From Spongiivirga sp046524175 (GTDB lineage Bacteria; Bacteroidota; Bacteroidia; Flavobacteriales; Flavobacteriaceae): a DNA stretch of 64,000 nt. Positions 21,404-30,959 of the stretch are shown one piece after another (within the stretch, counting starts at the first letter, position 1; each line of letters starts with the position of its first letter). A program made the position numbers and the translations under genes. The stretch lies in the NCBI RefSeq assembly GCF_046524175.1, contig NZ_JBEFZF010000002.1, forward strand, positions 1 to 64,000, written 5' to 3'. Below the pieces are notes generated by a model. The model was not told the origin of the DNA. It saw only the letters and a list, made by a program, of their open reading frames with translations, and made no database searches.

Positions 21404-23653
21404 TTATTTTAATATGGTTATGGTTCCTTTTTTAAACAGTATATTATCTTTTGATATAGCATAATAATATAATGTGCCGTCTTTAACATTGTTAATCATC
21501 GAAGCATTTGGCCAATCGTTATTATAACGAGTTGTTTCTAGCACCGTTTTTCCGTTTCTATCGTATACCAGTACTTTTACTTTTTCACTATTAAAGCCTC
21601 CAGGTAGTATCCATGTGTCATTCTTGTTATCGCCATTCGGACTCACCACATTAGGAATAAGTCCGCTTAAATTGAACTCTACAGTGATGATCTTTGTTAC
21701 TGTACAAGAGCCCACAGATGCCGTTAAGGTATAGGTGCCTTCTTCTGATACCACGATGCGATCACCGGTGGTAATTGCTCCCGTTGTATCATTGGTCCAA
21801 CTATAGCTATCCGCTCCACTAGCTACCACTTCTTGGGTTGACCCCTCGGCTATTGTTACAAACTCTGATGGGGAAATCACCACTGTGTCCACATCAAAAT
21901 TCGTGATCACTATCTCATTCGAGCTGGAGCTACAACCAAAGGCCGAAGCAATAAATTGATAACTGCCAATCTCTGAGATATCCGTTGTTGCTCCGGTTGC
22001 ACCAGCAATAGGATTACCATCTTTAAACCATTGGTATGTGTATGCAGCATTCAAGGCTTCTTCACTTGACAACGTGATCGTATCACTAGACCCTGGACAT
22101 AATTTACTTTGAGTACTTGATATCGAAATAGCCTCTAATCCAAGACTTATGGTCAAGCTGTTACTCATACTGGTCAAACTTCCATCACTCACCTCTAGCT
22201 CATAATTCCCGTTTTCTGTGCGATCATTAATCGTAATCTCCTTATCAGTAGCACCACTGATACTGCTTGTGTCTCTAAACCATTCATATGTAAATAATGA
22301 ATAATCACCGCTATCAATAGTTGTGTTTATCACTCCGCCCTTAGCAGTTGCCTCTAACTTTGTGATCCCTAAGGTTGTTGGTGGGTTCCCGCAGTCTTCA
22401 TAGTTTGCGTCTGCTGCAATAGTTACTTCATAGGCTTCAGGAGCATATATGTTGAATACAGGCGATTGCTTTACATCACCACAAGCACCAGAGCCTGTTA
22501 CCGTGGCCTGATACGACCCAGGAGTGTTTACCACTAGATCAAAACTGTTGCCAATCGAGGTGCTTCCCCCATTGAAAAACCATTCAACAGTGCTGGAGCT
22601 ATCCGAACTACTCACGCTTAATGTCGTACTTTTTGTGGGCAATAATATTTGATTCTCGCTTGTGGAAGTCGATACCGTAATCTCCGTACCTGCATTGCTT
22701 ACATTAACTGCCGAAGAGGTATCCTCGCAGCCGCTTGTATTAGTAATACTTACCGTGTAAGCTCCAAAAGGAGTGGCAGTAGAAACTGTATAATTGTCTA
22801 GCCCTGTACCGCGTGCTACCTCAGTACCATCCTTAAACCATACGTATTCATAAGTCGAATCAGATGGACTCGCACTCAAACTGTATACATCTCCAATACA
22901 TATCGATGCGTCAGACTCCATAATCGATGCAGTGACACTACTGCTACTTAAACTAACCGATACCAAACGTGAATTGACTCCTGCGCTCTGTGTACAAGGA
23001 CCAAAATAAACAGATGCAAAATAATTGCCTGAATCGGAAACCGAAACAGAATTTCCCGTAGGATCTTGACTTCCATCGGGATTCCACGGCACAAAATCTT
23101 TAAACCACTGGTATAATGGGTAATCGCTATTGTTTAATTGGAGTGTAATTGGATCTCCACCACAAATGGTATAACTTGTTGGTCCTTCAATTTGTAAGTT
23201 GACCGTACTTGGATCAGGAGTAAAATATGCAGGAATCCCCGGATTTGATTCGGCACTTACAATTTCCGGATTAGAAGCGTGGACCCGAATCTTGTAGTTA
23301 TCACCATATACATCACTTGGCAACTGCACAGCCGTGGTAAAACCTTCGTTTGGCGCACCTGTTGGTATGGTTTTATTCTCACCAGAAATTCCAGTAGCTA
23401 TAAAAATGGGATTGTTATCATCGAAATTACCGTTTTCATCGGAAATTTCAATACTAAACTCATTAGGATCGGCAAAACCAGGTGCGGTATATTGCACCAA
23501 TACCCCAAACGAATTAAAGCCTGAGCCTATATCGTTAGGACATGCAAAACTTACTGTAAATTGTGGTGGTAGAATTGTCTGACCATAACATACAGCACAT
23601 GCAAAAAACATCATCGCCGTAAGTAACGGCCTATGTCGTTTTAGGTTAAGCAT
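21404..23653 (-). CDS. T9SS type B secreted Ig-like surface protein (749 aa), paralog A
   Basis: Signal peptide 1-24. Residues ~30-145 form an N-terminal domain (FACPND...EFSIEISDENGNFDD), followed by about six PKD/Ig-like modules with the recurrent patterns YEYVWFKDG, YTYQWFKDG and G-Y-V. From about residue 660 a gliding-motility type C-terminal domain (SPNGDNKNDTW) directs T9SS secretion. Its neighbour (24255-26501) has the same architecture. DNA for residues ~240-691 is almost identical between the two, while the N-terminal ~240 residues are clearly diverged. The ligand or function is unknown; a surface adhesin role is inferred from architecture. A Bacteroidota-type promoter sits just upstream. 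Confidence 0.88.
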   Translation of the reverse strand: MLNLKRHRPLLTAMMFFACAVCYGQTILPPQFTVSFACPNDIGSGFNSFGVLVQYTAPGFADPNEFSIEISDENGNFDDNNPIFIATGISGENKTIPTGAPNEGFTTAVQLPSDVYGDNYKIRVHASNPEIVSAESNPGIPAYFTPDPSTVNLQIEGPTSYTICGGDPITLQLNNSDYPLYQWFKDFVPWNPDGSQDPTGNSVSVSDSGNYFASVYFGPCTQSAGVNSRLVSVSLSSSSVTASIMESDASICIGDVYSLSASPSDSTYEYVWFKDGTEVARGTGLDNYTVSTATPFGAYTVSITNTSGCEDTSSAVNVSNAGTEITVSTSTSENQILLPTKSTTLSVSSSDSSSTVEWFFNGGSTSIGNSFDLVVNTPGSYQATVTGSGACGDVKQSPVFNIYAPEAYEVTIAADANYEDCGNPPTTLGITKLEATAKGGVINTTIDSGDYSLFTYEWFRDTSSISGATDKEITINDRTENGNYELEVSDGSLTSMSNSLTISLGLEAISISSTQSKLCPGSSDTITLSSEEALNAAYTYQWFKDGNPIAGATGATTDISEIGSYQFIASAFGCSSSSNEIVITNFDVDTVVISPSEFVTIAEGSTQEVVASGADSYSWTNDTTGAITTGDRIVVSEEGTYTLTASVGSCTVTKIITVEFNLSGLIPNVVSPNGDNKNDTWILPGGFNSEKVKVLVYDRNGKTVLETTRYNNDWPNASMINNVKDGTLYYYAISKDNILFKKGTITILK
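21579..22936 (-). repeat. Near-identical 1358-bp tract, copy A
   Basis: This tract matches 24430-25787 at a constant offset of 2851 with no indel. I saw three mismatches, all near one end (21680, 21690, 21709), giving one silent change and two substitutions (S/T and I/T). Similarity drops sharply at both tract edges. Confidence 0.93.
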
Positions 23654-23680
23654 AAGATGTTGATTTAGGGCTAATCAAAA

Positions 23681-23712
23681 CAAATGTAATGAAAGAATAT
23701 GTTTTCAACAAA
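23681..23712 (-). promoter_or_regulatory. Bacteroidota-type promoter (TTTG-N20-TAnnTTTG) for paralog A
   Basis: On the minus strand, TTTG (23709-23712) is followed after 20 bp by TACATTTG (23681-23688). This matches the -33/-7 consensus of the Bacteroidota primary sigma factor. It is 28 bases upstream of the 23653 start. Confidence 0.62.
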
Positions 23713-24254
23713 TAGTACAATCATTGTTGCAAACAGTCTTTTCGTTTTAATCTATTGGTAATGAGGTGTTTATTATTGTTTTTCTATAGTAAATATTCAA
23801 GAGAGAAAGCTTAAAAAACATAATGAGTGTTAATAAGTTAATATTTAATATAAAATTCTGATTATCAGATTTTTAATAAAAAAATATTTATAAGCCTTTC
23901 CACTTTGTTTAACCTAAGGTGGTCAGTGAACGTTAAAAACGCTCATGTTAAAGAAAAATTCGAAAAAAAGTTGCTAATCGGACAACAGGTCAGGAAAAGA
24001 CGATAATCTGTGTTTAAAACAACTGTTTGAAATGCCTAATTAGCCCTGGGTTCACTTCAATATGAACATGAGAAATTGATCAATAGTATAGGTTGAAAAT
24101 GCTAAAAAAGATGTTTTTAACTCCTAGTATTTAAGTAGGGAAGGTTTAACAGCATATTACTAAAAAGATCCTACTTATAAAAGCAAGAAAAGCATTGATT
24201 AAGAATGATTGGGTTTAAATAAACAAGAATATTTTTTTAGCCTTCTCTAAATTT
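23713..24254. other. AT-rich intergenic stretch, no gene seen
   Basis: About 540 bp between the two paralogous secreted-protein genes. No ORF with credible start, length or composition was found on either strand, and no strong hairpin. It probably holds the end of the upstream transcript and distal promoter DNA for 21404-23653. Confidence 0.6.
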
Positions 24255-26501
24255 TTATTGTAGTACCGTGATTGTTCCTTTTTTGAATAGGACATTATCT
24301 TTAGAAATTGCATAATAGAACAATGATCCGTCTTTAACCGCTTGCATCGATGCAGAACGCGGCCAATCATTGCTATAACGGGTAGTTTTTAATACATTAC
24401 GGCCACTACTGTCATAAATAACCACCTCAACTTTTTCACTATTAAAGCCTCCAGGTAGTATCCATGTGTCATTCTTGTTATCGCCATTCGGACTCACCAC
24501 ATTAGGAATAAGTCCGCTTAAATTGAACTCCACAGTGATGGTCTTTGTTACTGTACAAGTGCCCACAGATGCCGTTAAGGTATAGGTGCCTTCTTCTGAT
24601 ACCACGATGCGATCACCGGTGGTAATTGCTCCCGTTGTATCATTGGTCCAACTATAGCTATCCGCTCCACTAGCTACCACTTCTTGGGTTGACCCCTCGG
24701 CTATTGTTACAAACTCTGATGGGGAAATCACCACTGTGTCCACATCAAAATTCGTGATCACTATCTCATTCGAGCTGGAGCTACAACCAAAGGCCGAAGC
24801 AATAAATTGATAACTGCCAATCTCTGAGATATCCGTTGTTGCTCCGGTTGCACCAGCAATAGGATTACCATCTTTAAACCATTGGTATGTGTATGCAGCA
24901 TTCAAGGCTTCTTCACTTGACAACGTGATCGTATCACTAGACCCTGGACATAATTTACTTTGAGTACTTGATATCGAAATAGCCTCTAATCCAAGACTTA
25001 TGGTCAAGCTGTTACTCATACTGGTCAAACTTCCATCACTCACCTCTAGCTCATAATTCCCGTTTTCTGTGCGATCATTAATCGTAATCTCCTTATCAGT
25101 AGCACCACTGATACTGCTTGTGTCTCTAAACCATTCATATGTAAATAATGAATAATCACCGCTATCAATAGTTGTGTTTATCACTCCGCCCTTAGCAGTT
25201 GCCTCTAACTTTGTGATCCCTAAGGTTGTTGGTGGGTTCCCGCAGTCTTCATAGTTTGCGTCTGCTGCAATAGTTACTTCATAGGCTTCAGGAGCATATA
25301 TGTTGAATACAGGCGATTGCTTTACATCACCACAAGCACCAGAGCCTGTTACCGTGGCCTGATACGACCCAGGAGTGTTTACCACTAGATCAAAACTGTT
25401 GCCAATCGAGGTGCTTCCCCCATTGAAAAACCATTCAACAGTGCTGGAGCTATCCGAACTACTCACGCTTAATGTCGTACTTTTTGTGGGCAATAATATT
25501 TGATTCTCGCTTGTGGAAGTCGATACCGTAATCTCCGTACCTGCATTGCTTACATTAACTGCCGAAGAGGTATCCTCGCAGCCGCTTGTATTAGTAATAC
25601 TTACCGTGTAAGCTCCAAAAGGAGTGGCAGTAGAAACTGTATAATTGTCTAGCCCTGTACCGCGTGCTACCTCAGTACCATCCTTAAACCATACGTATTC
25701 ATAAGTCGAATCAGATGGACTCGCACTCAAACTGTATACATCTCCAATACATATCGATGCGTCAGACTCCATAATCGATGCAGTGACGTCATCAGCTGAC
25801 ATCGTTACGGAAACTAGTCGACTATTCACACCAGCACTATCAGTACATGGGCCGTAATATACCGCCGCGTAATAATTTCCAGCCTCTGTGATGGTAATGG
25901 TATTTCCTGTAGGATCCTGACCGCCGTTAGGATTATAAGGCACAAAGTCTTTATACCACTGGTATAAAGGAAATGAGTCATTATTAAGTTTTAATGTTAC
26001 GCTATTACCCCCACAAATAGTATAACTTGTCGGTCCCTCAATTTGTAAGTTAACGTCTGTTGGTCTAGCCGTAAAAAATGCAGAAAAAGCTACTGAAGCG
26101 GGTCCAATTTCTCCAGTTTCAGAAGCATGCACTCTTATTTTATAGTTTTCACCATAAACATCGGTTGGCAACTGTACATTTGTAGTAAATGCTTCGTTAG
26201 CACCGCCATTTGGGATTGTTTTATTCTCACCAGAAATTCCAGTGGTTATAAAAATGGGATTGCTATCATCGAAATTCCCGTTTTCATCAGAAATCTCTAC
26301 GCTAAACTCATTTGAACTTCCAAAGCCAGGCGCACCGTATTCTACATACACTCCAAAATCATTGAAACCACCTCCGTTGTTATTGGGGCAGGCAAAACTA
26401 ACTAGCATGTTTGTTTGCACAATCCTTTGCGCATAGCTAGTAGCACTGATAATAAGTGCCAGCAGAATTAATAATACTTTGTTGTTTTGTAGATTATACA
26501 T
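24255..26501 (-). CDS. T9SS type B secreted Ig-like surface protein (748 aa), paralog B
   Basis: Same layout as its downstream neighbour: signal peptide 1-24 (TSYA then Q), N-terminal domain with LVSFACPNN and EFSVEISDENGNFDD, about six Ig/PKD-like modules, and a C-terminal type B sorting domain (SPNGDNKNDTW, ending FKKGTITVLQ). The central ~450 residues are nearly identical to paralog A. The first ~240 residues and the last ~55 differ much more, so the genes are old tandem paralogs whose middles were recently homogenised. Surface exposure via T9SS is inferred from the sorting domain; the binding target is unknown. Confidence 0.88.
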   Translation of the reverse strand: MYNLQNNKVLLILLALIISATSYAQRIVQTNMLVSFACPNNNGGGFNDFGVYVEYGAPGFGSSNEFSVEISDENGNFDDSNPIFITTGISGENKTIPNGGANEAFTTNVQLPTDVYGENYKIRVHASETGEIGPASVAFSAFFTARPTDVNLQIEGPTSYTICGGNSVTLKLNNDSFPLYQWYKDFVPYNPNGGQDPTGNTITITEAGNYYAAVYYGPCTDSAGVNSRLVSVTMSADDVTASIMESDASICIGDVYSLSASPSDSTYEYVWFKDGTEVARGTGLDNYTVSTATPFGAYTVSITNTSGCEDTSSAVNVSNAGTEITVSTSTSENQILLPTKSTTLSVSSSDSSSTVEWFFNGGSTSIGNSFDLVVNTPGSYQATVTGSGACGDVKQSPVFNIYAPEAYEVTIAADANYEDCGNPPTTLGITKLEATAKGGVINTTIDSGDYSLFTYEWFRDTSSISGATDKEITINDRTENGNYELEVSDGSLTSMSNSLTISLGLEAISISSTQSKLCPGSSDTITLSSEEALNAAYTYQWFKDGNPIAGATGATTDISEIGSYQFIASAFGCSSSSNEIVITNFDVDTVVISPSEFVTIAEGSTQEVVASGADSYSWTNDTTGAITTGDRIVVSEEGTYTLTASVGTCTVTKTITVEFNLSGLIPNVVSPNGDNKNDTWILPGGFNSEKVEVVIYDSSGRNVLKTTRYSNDWPRSASMQAVKDGSLFYYAISKDNVLFKKGTITVLQ
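24430..25787 (-). repeat. Near-identical 1358-bp tract, copy B
   Basis: Partner of 21579-22936 (offset 2851, no indels, three mismatches seen by eye). Both copies lie wholly inside coding sequence and in the same frame. Outside the tract the two genes diverge. Confidence 0.93.
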
Positions 26502-26682
26502 GTCTTGATTATTGGGGCAATCAAATACAACGCTTTTGACGTCTTATACTTATATAACAACTTGTTTATATTTTACCCTAACAGCAAATCAAATAATTAG
26601 CATTTATTTCTCTTCGCAATAATGCATCTCAGTCACCTTTTTAGTCTTTTAGTTAATTGCTATCGTTAACAACTTTCATGTC

Positions 26683-26712
26683 TTGGGGTTCGGGTATAAA
26701 ATCCTACCTTTG
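26683..26712 (+). promoter_or_regulatory. Probable glnS promoter
   Basis: TACCTTTG (26705-26712) fits the Bacteroidota -7 element TAnnTTTG. TTGG at 26683-26686 is a weak -33 match with 18-bp spacing. The ATG of glnS is 20 bases after the -7 box, which implies a very short leader. Confidence 0.45.
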
Positions 26713-26732
26713 GCGCTTCAAATTCAATTGCA

Positions 26733-28409
26733 ATGTCAGAAGAATACGAATCGCTTAATTTTTTAGAGCAAATAGTAGAAGAAGACCTAAAAACAGGTAG
26801 TTATGAGGGGAAGTTGCGTTTTCGTTTTCCTCCTGAACCTAATGGCTATTTACATATTGGTCATGTAAAGGCAATTTGCATCAACTTTGGTTTAGGCGAA
26901 CGGTACAATGCTCCTGTAAATCTCCGTTTTGATGATACCAACCCAACAAAGGAAGAGCAAGAATTTGTCGATGGCATTAAACGTGATATCGCCTGGTTGG
27001 GTTTTGAATGGGATAAAGAGTGTTATGCCTCAGATTACTTCCAGCAATTATACGAATGGGCTGTTCAACTTATAAAAGAAGGAAAAGCTTATGTTGATTC
27101 TCAAACTTCTGAAGAAATAGCAGAACAAAAGGGAACGCCTACAAGTCCGGGCACCAACAGTCCCTATAGAGATCGGTCAGTTGAAGAAAATCTCGCTTTA
27201 TTTGAGGGTATGAAAAATGGCGATTTTGCCGAAGGTGAGCATATACTTCGAGCAAAAATTGACATGGCTGCACCGAATATGCTACTTCGAGATCCAGCAA
27301 TGTATCGTATTCTTAAAAAATCCCACCATCGCACTGGTAACGACTGGTGTATTTACCCTATGTATGATTGGACCCATGGTGAATCGGACTATATAGAGCA
27401 AATTTCACATAGTTTGTGTTCATTAGAATTCAAACCGCATCGCGATCTTTATGAATGGTTTGTTGATGAAGTGTACTCGGGAAATGATTTAAAACCGAAA
27501 CAGCGTGAGTTCGCTCGTCTAAATATGAGCTATACGGTTACCAGTAAGCGAAAACTCGCAACATTGATAGACAATGGTGTTGTTACTGGTTGGGACGACC
27601 CGAGGATGCCTACTATTTCAGGATTACGTCGAAGAGGGTATACTCCTACTGCTCTAAGAAAGTTTGTTGATACCGCTGGTGTTGCTAAAAGAGATAATGT
27701 AATTGATGTTTCATTATTAGAGTTTTGTATTCGAGAAGACTTGAATAAAACATCACCTCGTGTTATGGCTGTGCTTAATCCTATAAAAGTTGTTATTACC
27801 AACTATCCGGAGGGCGAAGAAGAGTGGCTAGAAGCAGAAAACAATCCTGAAGATGCATCAGCTGGTAACAGAAAAGTACCTTTTTCTAGAGAGATTTATA
27901 TTGAAAAAGAGGATTTTAGAGAAGAAGCTAATCGCAAGTTTTTTAGGCTCAAGCTTGGAGGAGAAGTTAGGCTGAAAAATGCTTATATCATTAAAGCAGT
28001 GTCTGTTGTAAAAGATGAAAATGGTGAAATAACTGAAATTCATTGTACTTATGATGAAGACAGCAGAAGCGGTAGTGGTACGGAGGCTAGTTTGCGAAAG
28101 GTTAAAGGTACCTTACACTGGGTTTCCATAAAACACGCGATCCCTGCTGAAGTACGATTGTATGATCGCTTGTTTTTAGATGAAGCTCCTGACAGTCATA
28201 AAGACAAGGAATATACTGAGTTTTTAAATCCGGAATCGTTACAAGTAATTACTGCACAAGTAGAACCTAGCTTGCATGATCTTGAGCCTGGAGATCGTGT
28301 ACAATTTCAACGTAAAGGTTATTTTAATGTGGATTTAGACTCGTCTAAAAACAGTTTGGTTTTTAATAGAACAGTGGGATTACGGGATAATTGGGCTAAA
28401 AAAAAGTAA
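26733..28409 (+). CDS. glnS: Glutamine--tRNA ligase
   Basis: Charges tRNA-Gln with glutamine in the cytoplasm. The class I HIGH motif is in PEPNGYLHIGH (residues ~32-42) and a KMSKS equivalent in VTSKRKL (~269-275). FDDTNP and YPMYDW match GlnRS rather than GluRS, and the C-terminal half is the expected two-barrel anticodon-binding region (RVQFQRKGYF near the end). The length of 558 aa is normal. The sequence begins MSEEYESLNFLEQIV with no alternative start needed. gltX lies on the opposite strand 2.5 kb away, so both ligases for this amino-acid pair are local but not co-transcribed. Confidence 0.97.
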   Translation: MSEEYESLNFLEQIVEEDLKTGSYEGKLRFRFPPEPNGYLHIGHVKAICINFGLGERYNAPVNLRFDDTNPTKEEQEFVDGIKRDIAWLGFEWDKECYASDYFQQLYEWAVQLIKEGKAYVDSQTSEEIAEQKGTPTSPGTNSPYRDRSVEENLALFEGMKNGDFAEGEHILRAKIDMAAPNMLLRDPAMYRILKKSHHRTGNDWCIYPMYDWTHGESDYIEQISHSLCSLEFKPHRDLYEWFVDEVYSGNDLKPKQREFARLNMSYTVTSKRKLATLIDNGVVTGWDDPRMPTISGLRRRGYTPTALRKFVDTAGVAKRDNVIDVSLLEFCIREDLNKTSPRVMAVLNPIKVVITNYPEGEEEWLEAENNPEDASAGNRKVPFSREIYIEKEDFREEANRKFFRLKLGGEVRLKNAYIIKAVSVVKDENGEITEIHCTYDEDSRSGSGTEASLRKVKGTLHWVSIKHAIPAEVRLYDRLFLDEAPDSHKDKEYTEFLNPESLQVITAQVEPSLHDLEPGDRVQFQRKGYFNVDLDSSKNSLVFNRTVGLRDNWAKKK

Positions 28410-28711
28410 GCAGTATTCAGTTGGCAGTTTGAATGTACCTATTTGATTAGATAAATTCAGGGAGAAAATAGGGGTGTATAGAGAGCACTTTTACTTTCTT
28501 TTCTTCATAGAGTTATTTCACAGAGAAACACTAAGTCTCGCCTAGGTACAAGGAGAAATCATACATATGATTCATGAATTCAGGGCGAAACATCACTTTG
28601 TAGTTGTTTCACAAAGCAAAACCAATATTCATAAAGAAATCGATCTGCTATAATATAATAAACAAGTACTGAAAACTGCTAACTGCTACTGCGGACTGAA
28701 GACTAAAAAAC
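28410..28711. other. Intergenic stretch between convergent genes, no gene seen
   Basis: About 300 bp separating the 3' ends of glnS and the 28712 gene. The two ends carry related inverted sequences (CAGTTGGCAGTTT at 28418-28430 and AAACTGCTAACTG at 28673-28685), perhaps remnants of a dispersed repeat. No convincing terminator hairpin or ORF was found. Confidence 0.5.
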
Positions 28712-29230
28712 CTACTCAATTGGGGTCATTACGTCTTCTGGAATAGTCATCTTCGTTTCAAAATCTGGAAATATTTGAGCTTTTAAAGGGCCTTTTAACT
28801 GACTAGCTTCAATAAACGACCAATGCTTTTTATCTTCTAAATAAATACCAAGCAAATGACTAGCGTTTTTCATTTTTTGACCTGATATTGACATATTTAC
28901 AGTGGTTGCCACTAAGCAACGAAACTCACCCTGTTCTTTTACGAACTCTTTTACATTTTCTACTTTATATCCATCAATGGAAACACCGTTGGTCTTCATC
29001 ATATCTTTAAGCCCCTGCATTTGCTGCTTTATATTTTCTACACCACCACCTAGTTGAAACACATTGGGGTGCACAAACTTCATCATACCATCAACATCCC
29101 AGGCCATGGTCGCTTCGCCCGAAGCCTGCGCATCTTTTAACGCTTGGGCTTTTAAATCATCTTCTGATTGTGCAAAAATCGCGTTTGCTGACAATAAAAC
29201 CGCGCTCACAAATAAAACTATCTTTTTCAT
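28712..29230 (-). CDS. Exported NTF2/SnoaL-like protein, function unknown (172 aa)
   Basis: Signal peptide 1-20 (NAIFA then Q). The mature ~150 residues have an NTF2-like layout: a helix with ALKDAQASGEATMAWD, then VDGMMKFVHPNVFQLGG, then strands with CLVATTVNMSISGQ and a closing HWSFIEASQLKG. NTF2-like folds serve as enzymes or ligand-binding scaffolds, so function cannot be assigned. The fold call is by eye. TATATTTG (29264-29271 on the minus strand) is a good -7 box 34 bases upstream. It appears monocistronic. Confidence 0.7.
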   Translation of the reverse strand: MKKIVLFVSAVLLSANAIFAQSEDDLKAQALKDAQASGEATMAWDVDGMMKFVHPNVFQLGGGVENIKQQMQGLKDMMKTNGVSIDGYKVENVKEFVKEQGEFRCLVATTVNMSISGQKMKNASHLLGIYLEDKKHWSFIEASQLKGPLKAQIFPDFETKMTIPEDVMTPIE

Positions 29231-29355
29231 CTATTTTATATTTTTATTTTTCTCGAAACGAAACAAATATATAAATACTCATTTCATAATTACTGTCCTA
29301 AAAAAAGAAACAAGGGTAAAAACCCTTGCTTCCAACAGTTACTATTTAACCTAAT

Positions 29356-30291
29356 TTATAGGTCATTATTGTTCTTGTTCTTATTTTTTTTCATGGCTTC
29401 ACCAATCTGATTGCTAGCAGTAAAACTAGCGACCATATCATTCAACATCTGACTACCTGCTTGTGGCGAATTTGGTAGTAAAATCAAATTGCTATTGGTC
29501 TCTTGACCTATTGACTGTAAGGTGTCGTAATGCTGAGTTACTACTATAAGAGCTGATGCTTCCTGCGAGTTAATCCCTACCTTATTCAAAACCTCCACTG
29601 ACTCTTCTAAACCTCGCGCAATTTCCCTACGCTGATCTGCAATACCCTGACCTTGTAAACGCTTACTTTCAGCTTCCGCCTTTGCTTTTTCTACAATCAA
29701 AATACGTGCGGCATCTCCCTCAAATTGCGCCGCAATTTTTTCACGTTCGGATGCATTAATACGATTCATTGCTTCCTTCACTTGAGCATCCGGGTCAATA
29801 TCAGTTACTAGGGTTTTAATAATATCATAACCATAGGTCATCATTGCATCATTTAATTCTGATTTTACAGCAATCGCGATGTCATCTTTCTTAACGAAAA
29901 CGTCATCTAACTTCATCTTCGGTACTTCGGCACGTACCACATCAAATACATAGCTTGTAATTTGATCATGCGGATAGTCCAACTTATAAAATGCCTCATA
30001 CACCTTATCGCGAATTACTTTGTATTGCACAGACACCTTTAATTTTACAAACACATCGTCCAAGGTTTTGGTCTCCACAATAACATCTAATTGTTGAATT
30101 TTAAGACTTAAGCGTCCTGCAATTCTATCTACCAATGGAATTTTTAATTGAAGTCCTGAGTGACGAATACTTTGAAATTTACCAAAGCGTTCAACAATGA
30201 CTGCGGTTTGCTGTTTTACAATGAAAAAAGCCGCAAGGAGTACAATAACTCCAAAAAAGATAATAACGGGTAAAAAATATGATCCTAGCAT
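29356..30291 (-). CDS. SPFH/band 7 (stomatin-like) membrane protein (311 aa)
   Basis: One N-terminal membrane helix (~5-25) precedes a band 7/SPFH domain (VERFGKFQSIRHSGLQLKIP, then TKTLDDVFVKLKVSVQYKV) and an Ala/Glu-rich coiled coil (~175-225, EREKIAAQFEGDAARILIVE). The tail is Lys/Asn-rich. Family members oligomerise into membrane microdomain scaffolds and can modulate membrane proteases; no NfeD partner is visible next to it. A second SPFH protein lies at 48174-48911. The following isochorismatase-like gene is on the same strand, upstream by 82 nt. Confidence 0.9.
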   Translation of the reverse strand: MLGSYFLPVIIFFGVIVLLAAFFIVKQQTAVIVERFGKFQSIRHSGLQLKIPLVDRIAGRLSLKIQQLDVIVETKTLDDVFVKLKVSVQYKVIRDKVYEAFYKLDYPHDQITSYVFDVVRAEVPKMKLDDVFVKKDDIAIAVKSELNDAMMTYGYDIIKTLVTDIDPDAQVKEAMNRINASEREKIAAQFEGDAARILIVEKAKAEAESKRLQGQGIADQRREIARGLEESVEVLNKVGINSQEASALIVVTQHYDTLQSIGQETNSNLILLPNSPQAGSQMLNDMVASFTASNQIGEAMKKNKNKNNNDL

Positions 30292-30373
30292 GTGTAAAAA
30301 TAGTTAGTGTTAACATTAACCTTATGAAAGGTACGACTATTTGTAGTAATTTCTCCCTATTTGTTACAAATGC

Positions 30374-30946
30374 TTATAGGGAGTTATCCAAAAACTTTTT
30401 AGAAGTCACCACACTTGCAAACTCATCTTTTAAACTTGCCAGCGCTGTTTGATGCATAAGCTCTGCATCAAATTTTTGGTTATTTACCCCCACCATATCA
30501 AATGCGGCACAAGCATCCTCCACCAAAATAATATTAAACCCCAGATTTGCCCCCATTCTTACCGAGGTTGAGATGCAGTGATTTGTTGTTAAACCAACAA
30601 TAACAATAGTCTGTATACCCCGCTTTTTTAGTTCATTTTCCAAAGGTGTACCAATAAATGCGCTGTTAACACTTTTTACAAAAACGGGTTCGTTTTCAAG
30701 TGGTTTTACCTCGTTTTTAATCAAAAATCCTGGTTTTGTAGCAAAAAGTGGTGACTTTTCATTTATTGAACTGTGCTGAATATGAAAGACAGGAAGCTGA
30801 TTTTTTCTAAAAGCTGCTAAAATCATTCCTGCATTTACTTCAGCACTTAGATTATTCCGGTTGCCTCCGTAAAAATCCCATTCATCCAAGCCTTTTTGGA
30901 TATCGATGAGGATTAAAGCAATTTTTTGTTCTTCTAAAGGAAGCAT
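30374..30946 (-). CDS. Isochorismatase-like cysteine hydrolase (190 aa)
   Basis: Cytoplasmic cysteine hydrolase fold. The catalytic triad is visible as D15 (LILIDIQ), K91 (VFVKSVNSAF) and C124 (GLTTNHCISTSVR), with the family's cis-peptide region just before the cysteine. Substrates in this family range from isochorismate to nicotinamide and other amides, so the reaction is not assigned. It starts 13 nt after the gltX stop codon and probably shares its transcript. Confidence 0.88.
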   Translation of the reverse strand: MLPLEEQKIALILIDIQKGLDEWDFYGGNRNNLSAEVNAGMILAAFRKNQLPVFHIQHSSINEKSPLFATKPGFLIKNEVKPLENEPVFVKSVNSAFIGTPLENELKKRGIQTIVIVGLTTNHCISTSVRMGANLGFNIILVEDACAAFDMVGVNNQKFDAELMHQTALASLKDEFASVVTSKKFLDNSL

Positions 30947-30959
30947 TGTTCTCCAGTTA

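Noticed and set aside
28418..28685. Inverted similar sequences as a transposon's terminal repeats
   Set aside because: Only ~13 bp match well, there is no transposase between them and no flanking target duplication was seen.
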